From: Agrilactobacillus composti DSM 18527 = JCM 14202
GTDB lineage: Bacteria; Bacillota; Bacilli; Lactobacillales; Lactobacillaceae
Length of the DNA stretch: 64,000 nt
Assembly: GCF_001436375.1 (NCBI RefSeq)
Contig: NZ_AZGA01000002.1
Coordinates: forward strand, 1 to 64,000
Reading direction: 5' to 3'
The stretch's first letter is position 1. Each line of letters starts with the position of its first letter. Of the stretch, positions 26,870 to 37,303 are shown in pieces. Below the pieces are notes generated by a model that had not been told where the DNA came from, did no database searches, and saw only the letters and a list, made by a program, of their open reading frames with translations. The position numbers were made by a program, and so were the translations under genes.

Positions 26870-27199
26870 TTGAAAAAAGAAAAAGAAGCACGTAAAGACA
26901 CAATAGTTGATATGAATGAATCTTTGATTCAATATGGCAGTCAAAAATTACCCCAAGAAACCCATGTTGTTCAAAAAATTTATGATACCGCTAAAGCGGG
27001 TCTGGAAAACTTGGACGTTTTGTTCAATGATAACGGTTTTGGTCGGACAGAAAATTTCTTAGATGTGGCCAAAGGCTTTTTGGTTGATTTTTATGATTTA
27101 GATCCAAAGGAAACGGACACTAAAGCTGCAGCCTTAGCCCAAGAGGCCATTGATTACTTAGGCAAGAACATGAACGATTTCATTAAATGGGAACGCTAA
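26870..27199 (+). CDS. Small acidic cytosolic protein of unknown function
   Basis: I do not recognise this protein. From TTG at 26870 (GAGGTG six bases upstream; that GTG at 26861 is the alternative start) it is 109 residues, very charged at the N-terminus (KKEKEARKD), with no signal peptide or membrane segment. The middle (VVQKIYDTAKAGLENLDVLF) and end (AALAQEAIDYLGKNMNDFIKW) look helical, so a small all-helical bundle is likely. It is a single-gene unit with its own promoter and terminator. Confidence 0.7.
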   Translation: MKKEKEARKDTIVDMNESLIQYGSQKLPQETHVVQKIYDTAKAGLENLDVLFNDNGFGRTENFLDVAKGFLVDFYDLDPKETDTKAAALAQEAIDYLGKNMNDFIKWER

Positions 27200-27210
27200 A
27201 CTAAAAAGGG

Positions 27211-27250
27211 ATCAAGTCGGGGCAAAATCGCCCAACTTGATTCTTTTATT
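27211..27250 (+). terminator. Terminator after the 26870 gene
   Basis: ATCAAGT (27211-27217) pairs with ACTTGAT (27235-27241), with an inner GGG/CCC pair, followed by TCTTTTATTT. It also lies just beyond the convergent degV gene. Confidence 0.8.
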
Positions 27251-27262
27251 TATGCCTAAATT

Positions 27263-28135
27263 TTATGAAAAACTTTTCCAATCCCTTGCCCAAATCATGG
27301 CCATGGTGCCTTGACCGACATGCACGCCAATGACGGGGCCAATAATGCTGCTGTCAACAGTGACGTTTGGAAAGCTGGCTTTTAAGTCGGTCAGCCATTC
27401 TTTTTTAGCTTCCGGGTCAGCTGCATCAAAGACCGTCACGCGAATGGGATAGTCCACGTTGGCAATGGCTTGCCCAAATTCCCGCTTAATATGTTCATAA
27501 GCCTTTTTAGCTTGACGTTCTTTGGCAATCGCTGAAATTTCACCTTTATCTTGAATATCCATGGACAAAATTGGCTTGATTTTTAGCAGGCCCCCGATAA
27601 AACTAGAGGCATTGCTTAAGCGGCCGGTGCGTTTCAAATGGCTTAAGTCATCCACCATGAAATAAACTCCCATGGTTTTGCGCTCAGCTTCTAGGGCTGC
27701 CAAGATTTCAGTGGGGGTTTTGCCCTCAGCATTTAACTTACCTGCCAAAAGGGCCTCATCAGCTAAGCCTGCGCAAGTAATATGGGAATCAAAGACATGA
27801 ACCTTGATATTGGTTACTTCAGGTGCATAAGCTGAAAGGGTAGAGACAAAAGAACTGATGCCACTGGATAAGATGATACAAATCACATCATCATAGCCCT
27901 TTTTAGCGAGATCATCAAAGATTGCCTGCATATCGCCGATGGAAGGTGTTGAGGTGGTAGGGAGGTCTTTATCACTCTTCAAACGTTGATAAAATTCATT
28001 AATACCCATATTTTTCGTGTCATAATAAGTTTTATCCGACCAAATCAAAGGAATCGAAACCACGCGAATATCATATTTTTCAATTTGTTCAGGGGTTAAA
28101 TAAGCGGTGCTATCCGTTAAAATTGCAGTTTTCAT
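27263..28135 (-). CDS. DegV-family fatty-acid-binding protein (first copy)
   Basis: 290 residues from the ATG at 28135, chosen because GTGGAG lies a few bases upstream; the reading frame is open 51 bases further. Family marks are the N-terminal ILTDSTAYL, the TTSTPSIGD fatty-acid-carboxylate loop, ILSSGISSF, and the C-terminal GPVIGVHVGQGTMAMIW. DegV/FakB proteins deliver fatty acids to the FakA kinase for phospholipid synthesis; no fakA is nearby. A second copy at 48372 has a similar plan, so the two probably differ in acyl-chain preference. Confidence 0.88.
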   Translation of the reverse strand: MKTAILTDSTAYLTPEQIEKYDIRVVSIPLIWSDKTYYDTKNMGINEFYQRLKSDKDLPTTSTPSIGDMQAIFDDLAKKGYDDVICIILSSGISSFVSTLSAYAPEVTNIKVHVFDSHITCAGLADEALLAGKLNAEGKTPTEILAALEAERKTMGVYFMVDDLSHLKRTGRLSNASSFIGGLLKIKPILSMDIQDKGEISAIAKERQAKKAYEHIKREFGQAIANVDYPIRVTVFDAADPEAKKEWLTDLKASFPNVTVDSSIIGPVIGVHVGQGTMAMIWARDWKSFS

Positions 28136-28295
28136 TTTTTCACTCCACTTAAATTCTATTATTAACCTATATTGTAACGTATCCACTAATCAATGTGAAC
28201 TAGTGACAACTGCCGATTGACGCAGGGTTGATGCCAAAGACAATCCTTTTTAAGCAAACGACGCTCATTTTTTGAAAATAATTTAGCAAAAAAGC

Positions 28296-28329
28296 TTTAC
28301 TAACTAAAAGTAAGTTGTTATAATAACTT
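28296..28329 (+). promoter_or_regulatory. Nitroreductase promoter overlapped by an 18-bp dyad
   Basis: TTTACT (28296-28301), 17 bases, TATAAT (28319-28324). The -10 sits at the centre of a near-perfect palindrome at 28312-28329 (AAGTT g TTATAA t AACTT), a natural place for a repressor. The expected transcript start falls near 28331. Confidence 0.6.
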
Positions 28330-28366
28330 CATGCTTCAAACAAACAAAAAGGTGGTAAAAATATTT

Positions 28367-28969
28367 ATGACTTCCCAATACTTAGACGCAGTTGCAAAAA
28401 GACGTTCAATCTATGCTTTAGGTAAAAACCTGACACAAAGCAATTCTGATATTGTTGAATTGGCAGAAAAGGCCATTGAATTAGCACCTTCAGCTTTCAA
28501 CAACCAAACGACCAGAGCTGTATTCTTGTTTAATGAAAATCACGATAAGTTATGGGATCTTACGTTAGAACGTTTACGCCCAGAAGTACCCAGCGAAGAA
28601 GCTTTTAAGAACACCCAAGCTAAAATCGAAGGCTTCAAAGCAGCTTATGGTACTATTTTATACTTTACTGATGTCGATATCGTTAAGTCATTTGAAGAAA
28701 ACTTCACACTTTACGCTGACAACTTTGCTGACTGGGCTGAACAAGGCCAAGGCAATGCCCAATTTAATGTTTGGACAGCATTTGCCAACGAAAACATCGG
28801 CGCTAATTTACAACACTATAATCCATTGATCGATGCGGATGTTAAATCTGCTTTTAACATCCCTGCTAGCTGGAAACTACGCGCTGAAATGCCATTTGGT
28901 TCCATTGAAGCTGGTGCCGGCGATAAAGAATATATGAATCGCAGCGATCGTTTCAAAGTATTAGACTAA
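28367..28969 (+). CDS. Nitroreductase family protein
   Basis: 200 residues, FMN-dependent NAD(P)H oxidoreductase fold. The N-terminus has the KRRSIYALGKNL FMN-binding region, then LAPSAFNNQTTRAVFL, and the late IGANLQHYNPLID and PFGSIEAGAGDKEY blocks match the nitroreductase subgroup that includes Lactococcus CinD. I use the ATG at 28367 (AGGTGG upstream) because an ATG at 28331 coincides with the expected transcript start. The dyad on its promoter suggests stress control. Natural substrate unknown. Confidence 0.85.
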   Translation: MTSQYLDAVAKRRSIYALGKNLTQSNSDIVELAEKAIELAPSAFNNQTTRAVFLFNENHDKLWDLTLERLRPEVPSEEAFKNTQAKIEGFKAAYGTILYFTDVDIVKSFEENFTLYADNFADWAEQGQGNAQFNVWTAFANENIGANLQHYNPLIDADVKSAFNIPASWKLRAEMPFGSIEAGAGDKEYMNRSDRFKVLD

Positions 28970-28999
28970 TCTTAAATCATTTAAAAAATACCTATATTA

Positions 29000-29029
29000 A
29001 AGCTGAGTTTGCCTGAACTCAGCTTTTTT
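29000..29029 (+). terminator. Nitroreductase gene terminator
   Basis: AAGCTGAGTT (29000-29009), a 6-nt loop, AACTCAGCTT (29016-29025) and a run of T to 29029. It points toward the convergent RNase HI-like gene. Confidence 0.9.
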
Positions 29030-29036
29030 GCTGGCT

Positions 29037-29423
29037 TTAATACTTTTGTAAGGCCGTTGTTGCCAAATTATGGGCGCCTTTATTTTGGCTTTCAGGCACC
29101 CACTGATTCAAAACCATCGGGAACTTTGCTTGTAAATCTAACAATTGGGCCAATGTTTTGGTAAAATGTTTAGCATAGCGTTTGTTGAGGCTATCGATCA
29201 ATAGCTTGCTATCAGATTGAAAGGACACAATTTCGTTGGTGTATTGCTGAGTGATCATATATTCAAAGGCCCAAATTGCGGCTTGAAATTCGGCTTGATG
29301 GTTATCCATTTCACCTAGATAGGTTGTTTTTTGAACTTGTTGATGGGCTTTGATTAATAGTAGACCGGCGACTGCCGGACCAGGATTGCCGCGCACGGCA
29401 GCATCTGTATTTAAATGAATCAT
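29037..29423 (-). CDS. RNase HI-family protein with a changed fourth catalytic position
   Basis: 128 residues, RNase H fold: D7 in HLNTDAAVRGNPGPA, E45 in NHQAEFQAA, D71 in FQSDSKLL. The fourth acidic residue, usually Asp in an N..AD.LA motif, is histidine here (NKGAHNLA, H118). It resembles the short YpdQ/YpeP-like group rather than full RNase HI, and lacks the basic handle loop. It may cleave RNA-DNA hybrids weakly or have another role. GGAG precedes the ATG. Confidence 0.8.
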   Translation of the reverse strand: MIHLNTDAAVRGNPGPAVAGLLLIKAHQQVQKTTYLGEMDNHQAEFQAAIWAFEYMITQQYTNEIVSFQSDSKLLIDSLNKRYAKHFTKTLAQLLDLQAKFPMVLNQWVPESQNKGAHNLATTALQKY

Positions 29424-29484
29424 CTTACCTGCTCCAAACTATTTCATATTTTATATGGTACCACATCTTCTGGAGGCCTTTTTG

Positions 29485-29922
29485 ATGCATAAAGATTTTA
29501 AAACCCGCATTTATTTCAGCAATCCCCGTCAATTAATATTTTGGTGTTTCATGCTAATTTTTTTGTTCGTTGGTTTGATTATTCAGTTTGAGACTACTGG
29601 CTTTAGCTTTTTAGGTATGATTTTTTGGATCATTGCGATTCTTTTGACACTTTACGGTTTTTTTGGTCAACAGCTATTGATCGATGGTCAAAACCAAACA
29701 GTTACCTTCAAACGTTTATTCTTCAAATCAAGGGTAATTCCCTTTGACAATATTAAAAATGTCCTACATATCCGTCGTAATGTTCGTGTTTCACTTTTAA
29801 AACCCGGTTATTTACATTATAGCTTTATGATATTACCTAAAAACATGAACTTGTTGCTCGATACTTTTCGAATAAATCATGTTAAAATAAAAGATGTGGC
29901 TCAAAAGCCATCGCTTAAATAA
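29485..29922 (+). CDS. Small membrane protein, possibly EbsA-like
   Basis: 145 residues from ATG 29485 (GGAGG eight bases before). Two membrane helices at about 15-35 and 40-60 are followed by an 85-residue soluble part with PH-like strands ([27 protein letters not shown]). The size, topology and place between an RNase HI-like gene and fhs are compatible with the EbsA family of lactic acid bacteria, but I cannot confirm that by eye. fhs begins 17 bases after its stop, so they are likely cotranscribed. Confidence 0.6.
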   Translation: MHKDFKTRIYFSNPRQLIFWCFMLIFLFVGLIIQFETTGFSFLGMIFWIIAILLTLYGFFGQQLLIDGQNQTVTFKRLFFKSRVIPFDNIKNVLHIRRNVRVSLLKPGYLHYSFMILPKNMNLLLDTFRINHVKIKDVAQKPSLK

Positions 29923-29939
29923 AGATCAGGAGGATATCA

Positions 29940-31616
29940 ATGAAAACCGATATTGAAATTGCACAACATGTGGAGCACACTGCCATGAAGCCCATCGATG
30001 AAATCGCCGCAACCATCGATTTAACACCTGATGATTTAGAAAACTACGGTAAATACAAAGCTAAGTTAACCTTTGACGCGATTCAAAAAATTAAATCAAA
30101 ACCACAGGGCAAGTTGGTTCTAGTGACCTCAATCAACCCAACACCAGCTGGTGAAGGGAAATCCACGGTAACCATTGGGCTAGCGGACGCTTTAAATAGA
30201 ATTGGTCAAAAAACCGTCATTGCTTTAAGAGAACCGTCCTTAGGCCCAGTCATGGGCATGAAAGGCGGGGCGACTGGCGGCGGTAATGCCCAAGTTATCC
30301 CCATGGAAGATATCAACTTACATTTTACAGGGGATATGCACGCTTTAACAACGGCCAATGATACTTTGGCTGCTTTGATTGATAATCACATTCAACAAGG
30401 TAATGAATTGAATATTGATCCCCGCCGAATTCAATGGAAACGTGTCGTTGACATTAATGATCGCGCGCTAAGACAAATTGTGATCGGTCTAGGTGGTCCC
30501 ACATCAGGAATGCCAAGACAAGATGGCTTTGATATTACTGTTGCCAGTGAATTAATGGCTATTTTATGTTTAGCTGAAGATATCCATGATTTAAAAGCCC
30601 GAATTGCCAAAATCACCGTGGGTTATACTTATGATCGCCAACCAGTCACAGTAGGTGACTTAAAGGTTCAAGGGGCCATCGCCATGCTTTTACGGGATGC
30701 CATTAAACCTAATTTGGTGCAAACTTTAGAAGGCACGCCAGCCTTTGTCCACGGCGGTCCCTTTGCAAATATTGCCCATGGCTGTAATAGCATCTTAGCC
30801 ACTAAAATGGCCCTAGGTTTAGGGGATGTGGCTATTACAGAAGCCGGTTTCGGCGCTGATCTGGGTGGGGAGAAATTTATGGACATTGCTAGTCCCGCCA
30901 TTGGCCACACCCCAAATGCAACCGTGATCGTTGCCACCATTCGGGCTTTGAAATATAACGGTGGTGTGGGTGTCAAAGATTTGACCCAAGAGAATTTAGC
31001 GGCCTTAGAGAAGGGTTTTGTGAATTTAAAGAAACATATTGAAAATATGCAGCGCTATCATGTGCCAGTCGTGGTGGCCATCAATGCTTTTTCAGCAGAT
31101 ACCACGGCTGAAATTGAGCTATTAGAAAAATTATGTCAAGATCTTGGGGTCACAGCAGTCAACACCGAAGTCTGGGCCAATGGCGGTCAAGGCGGCGAAC
31201 CATTGGCGAAAGCAGTTGCTAAGGCTTTGCAACAACCTGCTGACTTTACCCCATTATATGATCGCAAAGATAGCGTTGAAAATAAAATCAATGCCATTGT
31301 TAAAACTATTTACGGCGGTCGCAACGTGGAATTTTCTGCCAAGGCCCTGCGTGATTTGAAGCTGATCAGCGCCAATGGTTGGAATAATTTAGCAATTTGT
31401 ATGGCCAAGACCCAATATTCCTTAACGGATGACCAACATATTCTGGGTGCCCCTAAGGACTTTACCATCCATGTTCGCGAAATTGTCCCTAAGACCGGTT
31501 CTGGATTCTTGGTTGTTTTGACGGGTAATGTGTTAACGATGCCAGGATTGCCTAAAAAGCCAGCTGCATTAAATATGGATGTGGATGACAATGGTGTTAT
31601 TTCTGGTTTATTCTAA
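29940..31616 (+). CDS. fhs: Formate--tetrahydrofolate ligase
   Basis: Makes 10-formyl-THF from formate, THF and ATP. 558 residues, usual family length. The P-loop is [16 protein letters not shown] near 63-78, followed by [19 protein letters not shown], the folate-binding region with [18 protein letters not shown], and the C-terminal [19 protein letters not shown] sits seven bases before the ATG. Formate from PflB (58558) could be its substrate, tying fermentation to purine synthesis. Confidence 0.96.
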   Translation: MKTDIEIAQHVEHTAMKPIDEIAATIDLTPDDLENYGKYKAKLTFDAIQKIKSKPQGKLVLVTSINPTPAGEGKSTVTIGLADALNRIGQKTVIALREPSLGPVMGMKGGATGGGNAQVIPMEDINLHFTGDMHALTTANDTLAALIDNHIQQGNELNIDPRRIQWKRVVDINDRALRQIVIGLGGPTSGMPRQDGFDITVASELMAILCLAEDIHDLKARIAKITVGYTYDRQPVTVGDLKVQGAIAMLLRDAIKPNLVQTLEGTPAFVHGGPFANIAHGCNSILATKMALGLGDVAITEAGFGADLGGEKFMDIASPAIGHTPNATVIVATIRALKYNGGVGVKDLTQENLAALEKGFVNLKKHIENMQRYHVPVVVAINAFSADTTAEIELLEKLCQDLGVTAVNTEVWANGGQGGEPLAKAVAKALQQPADFTPLYDRKDSVENKINAIVKTIYGGRNVEFSAKALRDLKLISANGWNNLAICMAKTQYSLTDDQHILGAPKDFTIHVREIVPKTGSGFLVVLTGNVLTMPGLPKKPAALNMDVDDNGVISGLF

Positions 31617-31636
31617 TAACTAAATGAGGTTTGATT

Positions 31637-32095
31637 ATGTTTTTTGTTTGGCTGATAGTGGCCGCATTGATTGTGGTGGTGGACCAGTTGGTAAAACACT
31701 GGGTTGTCGTCCATCTTGCTTTAGGTGCGAGCCATGAATTAATCCCTAATTTGATGGGTTTGTTATATGTTCGCAATTACGGTGCCGCTTGGAGTATCCT
31801 GCAAGGGAAAACCTGGTTCTTTTATGCGGTGACGAGTGTGGCAATCGTTGTGGTTTTATACTTAATGTTTAAAAAGCGTCATGGCGCCATCTTGTTCAAC
31901 CTAGGTTTGAGTTTCATTTTAGGTGGGGCAGTTGGTAATTTCATTGATCGCTTGCATCTTAAATACGTCGTGGACATGTTTCAATTAAAGTTCATCAATT
32001 TCCCCATTTTTAATGTGGCGGACACGTTTGTGAGCATTGGTGTGATTATATTATTTATTTACCTGATATTTTTTGATAAGGAGAACGATGAATGA
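31637..32095 (+). CDS. lspA: Lipoprotein signal peptidase (signal peptidase II)
   Basis: 152 residues, four membrane helices. The two catalytic aspartates lie in GGAVGNFIDRL and NVADTFVSIGV. It removes lipoprotein signal peptides ahead of the lipidated cysteine. I use ATG 31637 (GAGG seven bases upstream) rather than the TTG at 31631. Its stop overlaps the rluD start in ATGA, a conserved lspA-rluD arrangement. Confidence 0.95.
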   Translation: MFFVWLIVAALIVVVDQLVKHWVVVHLALGASHELIPNLMGLLYVRNYGAAWSILQGKTWFFYAVTSVAIVVVLYLMFKKRHGAILFNLGLSFILGGAVGNFIDRLHLKYVVDMFQLKFINFPIFNVADTFVSIGVIILFIYLIFFDKENDE

Positions 32096-33003
32096 CTGAT
32101 GTATTAACTTATACTGTGGCAACAGATGGTGACCGAATCGATAAAGCTTTGATTGCTGCGTTTCCGCAGTTCTCCCGTTCAAAAATTCAACACTGGCTTA
32201 AAACTGATGCGATTACGGTCAACACTAAACTAGTCAAACCCAAATATAAAGTTAAAGCTGGCGACCAGATCGTCATTCAGATCCCACAACCAACCCCGTT
32301 GGCTGCAAAAGCGGAAAACATCCCCCTAGACATCGTTTATGAAGATCGTGATGTTTTAGTGGTCAATAAACCCCAAGGCATGGTGGTGCATCCTTCAGCG
32401 GGACATGCCGATCATACCTTGGTCAATGCCTTGTTGTACCATACGGATTTTGAAGGGATCAATGACCAAATTAGACCGGGCATCGTTCATCGCATTGATA
32501 AAGATACTTCTGGTTTGCTGATGGTTGCCAAAAACGAGCTGGCCATGAAGAGTTTGATGGCCCAACTCAAAGCTAAAACTAACGATCGGGTATATTTGGC
32601 CATTGTCCACGGCGTTATCCAAGAAGATTCCGGTGTGATCAATGCCCCCATTGGTCGGGATCCCAAAGATCGTAAAAAACAAGCGGTTGTGGCTGGTGGT
32701 CGGTCGGCGGTGACGCATTTTAAGGTCTTAGAAAGATTTGAAAAAAGTCACTTTACTTATGTGCAATGTATTTTGGAAACTGGTCGGACGCATCAGATTC
32801 GAGTACATATGCGCTATATCGGCCATCCCATCGCCGGTGATCCTTTATATGGCCCTAAAAAATCCTTATCGGGCCATGGGCAGTTCTTACATGCTGCTGT
32901 TTTAGGTTTTGAGCAACCCCGAACGGGGGAACATTTACGTTTTGAAGCACCATTACCTGAAATTTTTCAAAAAACATTAGATAATTTGCGCCAAACACAT
33001 TGA
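32092..33003 (+). CDS. rluD: RluD-type 23S rRNA pseudouridine synthase
   Basis: 303 residues: an S4 RNA-binding domain at about 14-75 (DRIDKALIAAFPQFSRSKIQHWL region), then the RluA-family catalytic domain with HRIDKDTSGLLMVAK, catalytic Asp D136, and the C-terminal TGRTHQIRVHM. By position after lspA it corresponds to Bacillus YlyB. Start overlaps lspA by four bases; its stop codon overlaps the -35 of the pyr promoter. Confidence 0.93.
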   Translation: MTDVLTYTVATDGDRIDKALIAAFPQFSRSKIQHWLKTDAITVNTKLVKPKYKVKAGDQIVIQIPQPTPLAAKAENIPLDIVYEDRDVLVVNKPQGMVVHPSAGHADHTLVNALLYHTDFEGINDQIRPGIVHRIDKDTSGLLMVAKNELAMKSLMAQLKAKTNDRVYLAIVHGVIQEDSGVINAPIGRDPKDRKKQAVVAGGRSAVTHFKVLERFEKSHFTYVQCILETGRTHQIRVHMRYIGHPIAGDPLYGPKKSLSGHGQFLHAAVLGFEQPRTGEHLRFEAPLPEIFQKTLDNLRQTH

Positions 33004-33028
33004 CTTCAATGCTAATATTCGGTATAGT
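33000..33028 (+). promoter_or_regulatory. pyr operon promoter
   Basis: TTGACT (33000-33005), 17 bases, TATAGT (33023-33028): one mismatch in each hexamer. The -35 overlaps the rluD stop codon. The predicted transcript begins near 33035, about 15 bases before the attenuator structure. Confidence 0.85.
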
Positions 33029-33048
33029 TTAAGAAATTAAATAAAGCG

Positions 33049-33754
<706 letters not shown>

Positions 33755-33767
33755 TAGGTGAGGCGCG

Positions 33768-35057
33768 TTGGCAAAGAAAACGTCATTCCACAATGATGAA
33801 GCAATCTTAGACATTCAAGACCGACCGACGTTAGGTCATTGGTTTGGCCTATCCATTCAACATTTATTCGCCATGTTTGGTTCGACCGTCCTAGTGCCAA
33901 TCTTAGTTGGTTTAAATCCTGGTATTGCCTTGTTCAGTTCCGGGGTTGGGACGTTGCTTTACATCCTGATCACCAATCGCAAGATTCCCGCTTACATGGG
34001 TTCCAGTTTTTCGTTTATCGTGCCTATGCTTGCTTTGATGAAGACCACCGGTTATCCCGGTATTGCCCAAGGGACCATCGGGGTAGGCTGTGTTTATCTG
34101 ATTGTCGCTTTAATTGTTTCCAGAATTGGTTTTGGTTGGATCGACAAAGCTCTGCCACCCATTGTGGTGGGCCCAATCGTCATGGTCATCGGCTTATCCT
34201 TGGCGGGTACGGCTGCTAAAGACGCGACGATGAATGGCACTAAATATGATTTACGTTACTTCGTTGTCGCCTTGGCGACGGTCTTGATCGCCATTTTCTT
34301 GAATATGTATCTGAAAGGTTTCTTATCTCAAATCGCAATTTTGCTAGGCATCATCGCCGGTTACCTTATCGCCGTATTGGTAGGCATCGTGAATTTCTCG
34401 CCGGTGATGCAAGCACCCTGGTTTAAATTACCAAGCTTCGAATTTCCATTTATCTCCTATCATCCTAAATTATATCTCGGGGCTATCTTAAGTATGGTAC
34501 CTATTGCCTTTGTTACCATGACCGAGCATATGGGCCATATCATGGTCTTAAACGGGTTAACGAAACGTAATTTCTTTAAAGATCCAGGTTTACATAGAAC
34601 CTTAGCGGGGGATGGGACAGCTTCCATCATCGCTGGGCTTGTAGGCGGACCGCCGGTAACATCTTATGGTGAAAATATCGGTGTACTGGCGATCACCAAA
34701 GTTCACAGTGTCTATGTCTTGATTGGCGCCGGTACATTTGCCATCATCTTCAGTTTCATCGGAAAATTAAGTGCTTTGATCCAAAGTATTCCCGCACCAG
34801 TTATCGGGGGCATTAGCTTCTTGCTCTTCGGAGTTATTGCTTCCAGTGGCTTACGGGTATTGATCGATAACCATGTAGATTTCAACTTAAAGCGCAACTT
34901 AATGATTGGTTCTGCGGTGTTAGTTATCGGTATTGGGAATGCTTACTTACAAATCGGCGAATTCCAATTTTCGGGATTAGCCATTGCTACTGTCTTAGGA
35001 ATTATCTTAAATCTAATCTTGCCACAAAAGGCCGCCAGTGAAAGGGAAGTGCACTAA
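33768..35057 (+). CDS. uraA: Uracil permease (NCS2 family)
   Basis: 429 residues, about 14 membrane segments in the 7+7 inverted-repeat fold. Signatures include [21 protein letters not shown] at the N-terminus, [15 protein letters not shown] (TM8 substrate glutamate region) and [20 protein letters not shown] near TM10. TTG start at 33768 with GGTGAGG before it. Second gene of the pyr operon, so uracil uptake and de novo synthesis share PyrR control. Confidence 0.94.
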   Translation: MAKKTSFHNDEAILDIQDRPTLGHWFGLSIQHLFAMFGSTVLVPILVGLNPGIALFSSGVGTLLYILITNRKIPAYMGSSFSFIVPMLALMKTTGYPGIAQGTIGVGCVYLIVALIVSRIGFGWIDKALPPIVVGPIVMVIGLSLAGTAAKDATMNGTKYDLRYFVVALATVLIAIFLNMYLKGFLSQIAILLGIIAGYLIAVLVGIVNFSPVMQAPWFKLPSFEFPFISYHPKLYLGAILSMVPIAFVTMTEHMGHIMVLNGLTKRNFFKDPGLHRTLAGDGTASIIAGLVGGPPVTSYGENIGVLAITKVHSVYVLIGAGTFAIIFSFIGKLSALIQSIPAPVIGGISFLLFGVIASSGLRVLIDNHVDFNLKRNLMIGSAVLVIGIGNAYLQIGEFQFSGLAIATVLGIILNLILPQKAASEREVH

Positions 35058-35058
35058 T

Positions 35059-36030
35059 ATGTCAATTCTTAAAAAACAAAACTTTGTAACCGTTGCTGAT
35101 CTTACCCCCGATGATGTCATGGATATCGTTTTACGTTCCCAAGCTTTTAAACGCGGTGCGCAAATTCAATTAAAACGTCCCGTTTATGCCATCAATTTAT
35201 TCTTTGAAAATAGTACGCGGACCCATACAAGTTTTGAAATGGCTGAAGAAAAACTCGGCCTACACGTTTTAAGCTTTGATGCTAAAACTAGTTCCGTTTC
35301 TAAAGGTGAATCTTTACACGATACTGTCAAAACTGTGGAATCTATCGGCGCTGACATTGCCGTTATCCGGCACTCTAAAGATGCCTATTATGAAGACTTG
35401 ATCCAACAACCCCGTAAAATCGCTATTGCCAACGCCGGTGACGGTGCTGGGCAACATCCATCTCAATGTCTGTTAGACATGATGACAATTTATGAAGAAT
35501 TTGGCCATTTCAGAGGCTTAACGGTGGGGATCGCCGGCGATCTAGCCCATTCTCGGGTCGCTCGTTCCAATATGATGTTGCTCAAGAAACTTGGGGTCAA
35601 CTTATTGTTCTGTGCCCCAGATCAATGGTACGATGCTGAATTTGACAGCTATGGCACTCGCGTTGAGATGGACGAATTAGTTCAAAAAGTTGATGTCTTG
35701 ATGTTACTACGGGTACAACATGAACGTCTGACCGACCAATCTAACCAGACCTTCTCTAAAGAAACTTACCATCAACAATATGGTTTAACCCATGAACGAG
35801 CTAAAACTTTGAAACCAACTGCAATCATCATGCACCCAGCACCAGTGAACCGCGGTGTGGAAATTGCTTCTGATTTAGTAGAATGCTCACAATCTCGAAT
35901 CTTCGAACAAATGACGAATGGTGTATACACCCGCATGACCATCTTAGAGAGCTTATTGGCCGGCCATAATTTATTGATGCCCCAATCCTCAATCAAGATA
36001 GGAGTCAAAACAAATGCCATTTCTTATTAA
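35059..36030 (+). CDS. pyrB: Aspartate carbamoyltransferase catalytic chain
   Basis: 323 residues from ATG 35059, one base after the uraA stop. The carbamoyl-phosphate loop [16 protein letters not shown] lies near 48-63, with [14 protein letters not shown] (mobile 80s loop) and [12 protein letters not shown] near 265-276. It joins carbamoyl phosphate to aspartate. No regulatory PyrI gene is present, as usual for Firmicutes. Its end overlaps pyrC by 17 bases. Confidence 0.96.
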   Translation: MSILKKQNFVTVADLTPDDVMDIVLRSQAFKRGAQIQLKRPVYAINLFFENSTRTHTSFEMAEEKLGLHVLSFDAKTSSVSKGESLHDTVKTVESIGADIAVIRHSKDAYYEDLIQQPRKIAIANAGDGAGQHPSQCLLDMMTIYEEFGHFRGLTVGIAGDLAHSRVARSNMMLLKKLGVNLLFCAPDQWYDAEFDSYGTRVEMDELVQKVDVLMLLRVQHERLTDQSNQTFSKETYHQQYGLTHERAKTLKPTAIIMHPAPVNRGVEIASDLVECSQSRIFEQMTNGVYTRMTILESLLAGHNLLMPQSSIKIGVKTNAISY

Positions 36031-37303
36031 AAACGGAACTGTTTTTTTTGAAGATAAATTACAAGCTGCCGATGTATTGATCGACGGTGATAAAATCAAG
36101 GCGATTGCTCCCAATATTCAAGTGCCCGAAAATGTTCCAACTTTTGATGCAGCACAGCAGTTAGTTGCGCCAGGGCTAGTAGATGTCCACGTGCATTTCA
36201 GAGATCCTGGTTTCACGTACAAAGAAACGATTGCTACAGGGAGCTTGGCTGCGGCTCATGGAGGTTTTACCACCGTTTGTGCCATGCCAAATCTTGATCC
36301 CGTACCGAATACCCCTGACTTATTAAAGAAGCAATTGCAACGCAATGCCACTGAAGGGCATGTGCATATCCACCAATATGCCCCAATCACTAAGGACTTA
36401 ACTTCCGCTGAATTAGTGGATTGGCAGGGGATGAAAGCCGCTGGTGCTTTTGCGTTTAGTAACGATGGCAAAGGGGTCCAACTGGCCGGTACCATGTATG
36501 ATGCCATGGCTGCGGCAAAATCCGTTGATTTACCTATTGTTGCCCACGTTGAAGACAATTCTTTAGTGCGCGGCGGTGTGATGAACGCTGGTCCTTACGC
36601 TGATAAGTTAGGCCTACCTGGGATTTTAGCAGTCTCTGAATCCAGTCAAGTGGCCCGGGATATTGAATTAGCTCAAGCCACTGGCGCCCATTATCACATT
36701 TGCCACATTTCCACCGCAGAAAGTATTCGCCAAGTCCGGGCTGCTAAACAAGCGGGTATCAATGTTAGTTGTGAAGTCTCACCACATCACTTAGTCTTAG
36801 ATGATGCCATGATCACCAAAGATGATCCGATGATGAAAATGAATCCACCTTTAAGATCATTTGCGGACCGTCAAGCCTGCATTGAGGGCCTATTAGATGG
36901 TACAATCGATTGTGTCGCAACAGACCATGCCCCCCACAGTGTTTCTGAAAAGTCCGGTTCAATGAAAACGGCAGCTTTTGGGATCACGGGTTCTGAAACA
37001 GCATTCCCTATTCTTTACACGGCCTTTGTGAAGACGCAGATCTTATCTTTAGAACAGCTTTTACACTTGATGAGTGATCGTCCCGCCGACCTATTCAATT
37101 TACCCGCCGGTAGATTGTTGGTGGGCGGCCCAGCGGATATTGCCATTTTCGATTTAACCCATGAACATGTAATAGCAGTCAAAGACTTCGTTTCTAAGGG
37201 CAAAAATACACCTTTTATCAATGACACCGTGTTAGGTTGGCCTAGGGCAACCTTTGTGTCAGGTCAACGCGTTGCATTTCCAAGCTTAGGAGGACAACAA
37301 TGA
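36014..37303 (+). CDS. pyrC: Dihydroorotase
   Basis: 429-residue type I dihydroorotase, zinc amidohydrolase fold: [16 protein letters not shown] near 59-74, the HVED segment, CHISTAESI and ATDHAPHS hold the metal and catalytic residues. Cyclises carbamoyl-aspartate. Start ATG lies within the end of pyrB with TAGGAG upstream. It shares the ATGA stop-start overlap with carA. Confidence 0.96.
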   Translation: MPFLIKNGTVFFEDKLQAADVLIDGDKIKAIAPNIQVPENVPTFDAAQQLVAPGLVDVHVHFRDPGFTYKETIATGSLAAAHGGFTTVCAMPNLDPVPNTPDLLKKQLQRNATEGHVHIHQYAPITKDLTSAELVDWQGMKAAGAFAFSNDGKGVQLAGTMYDAMAAAKSVDLPIVAHVEDNSLVRGGVMNAGPYADKLGLPGILAVSESSQVARDIELAQATGAHYHICHISTAESIRQVRAAKQAGINVSCEVSPHHLVLDDAMITKDDPMMKMNPPLRSFADRQACIEGLLDGTIDCVATDHAPHSVSEKSGSMKTAAFGITGSETAFPILYTAFVKTQILSLEQLLHLMSDRPADLFNLPAGRLLVGGPADIAIFDLTHEHVIAVKDFVSKGKNTPFINDTVLGWPRATFVSGQRVAFPSLGGQQ

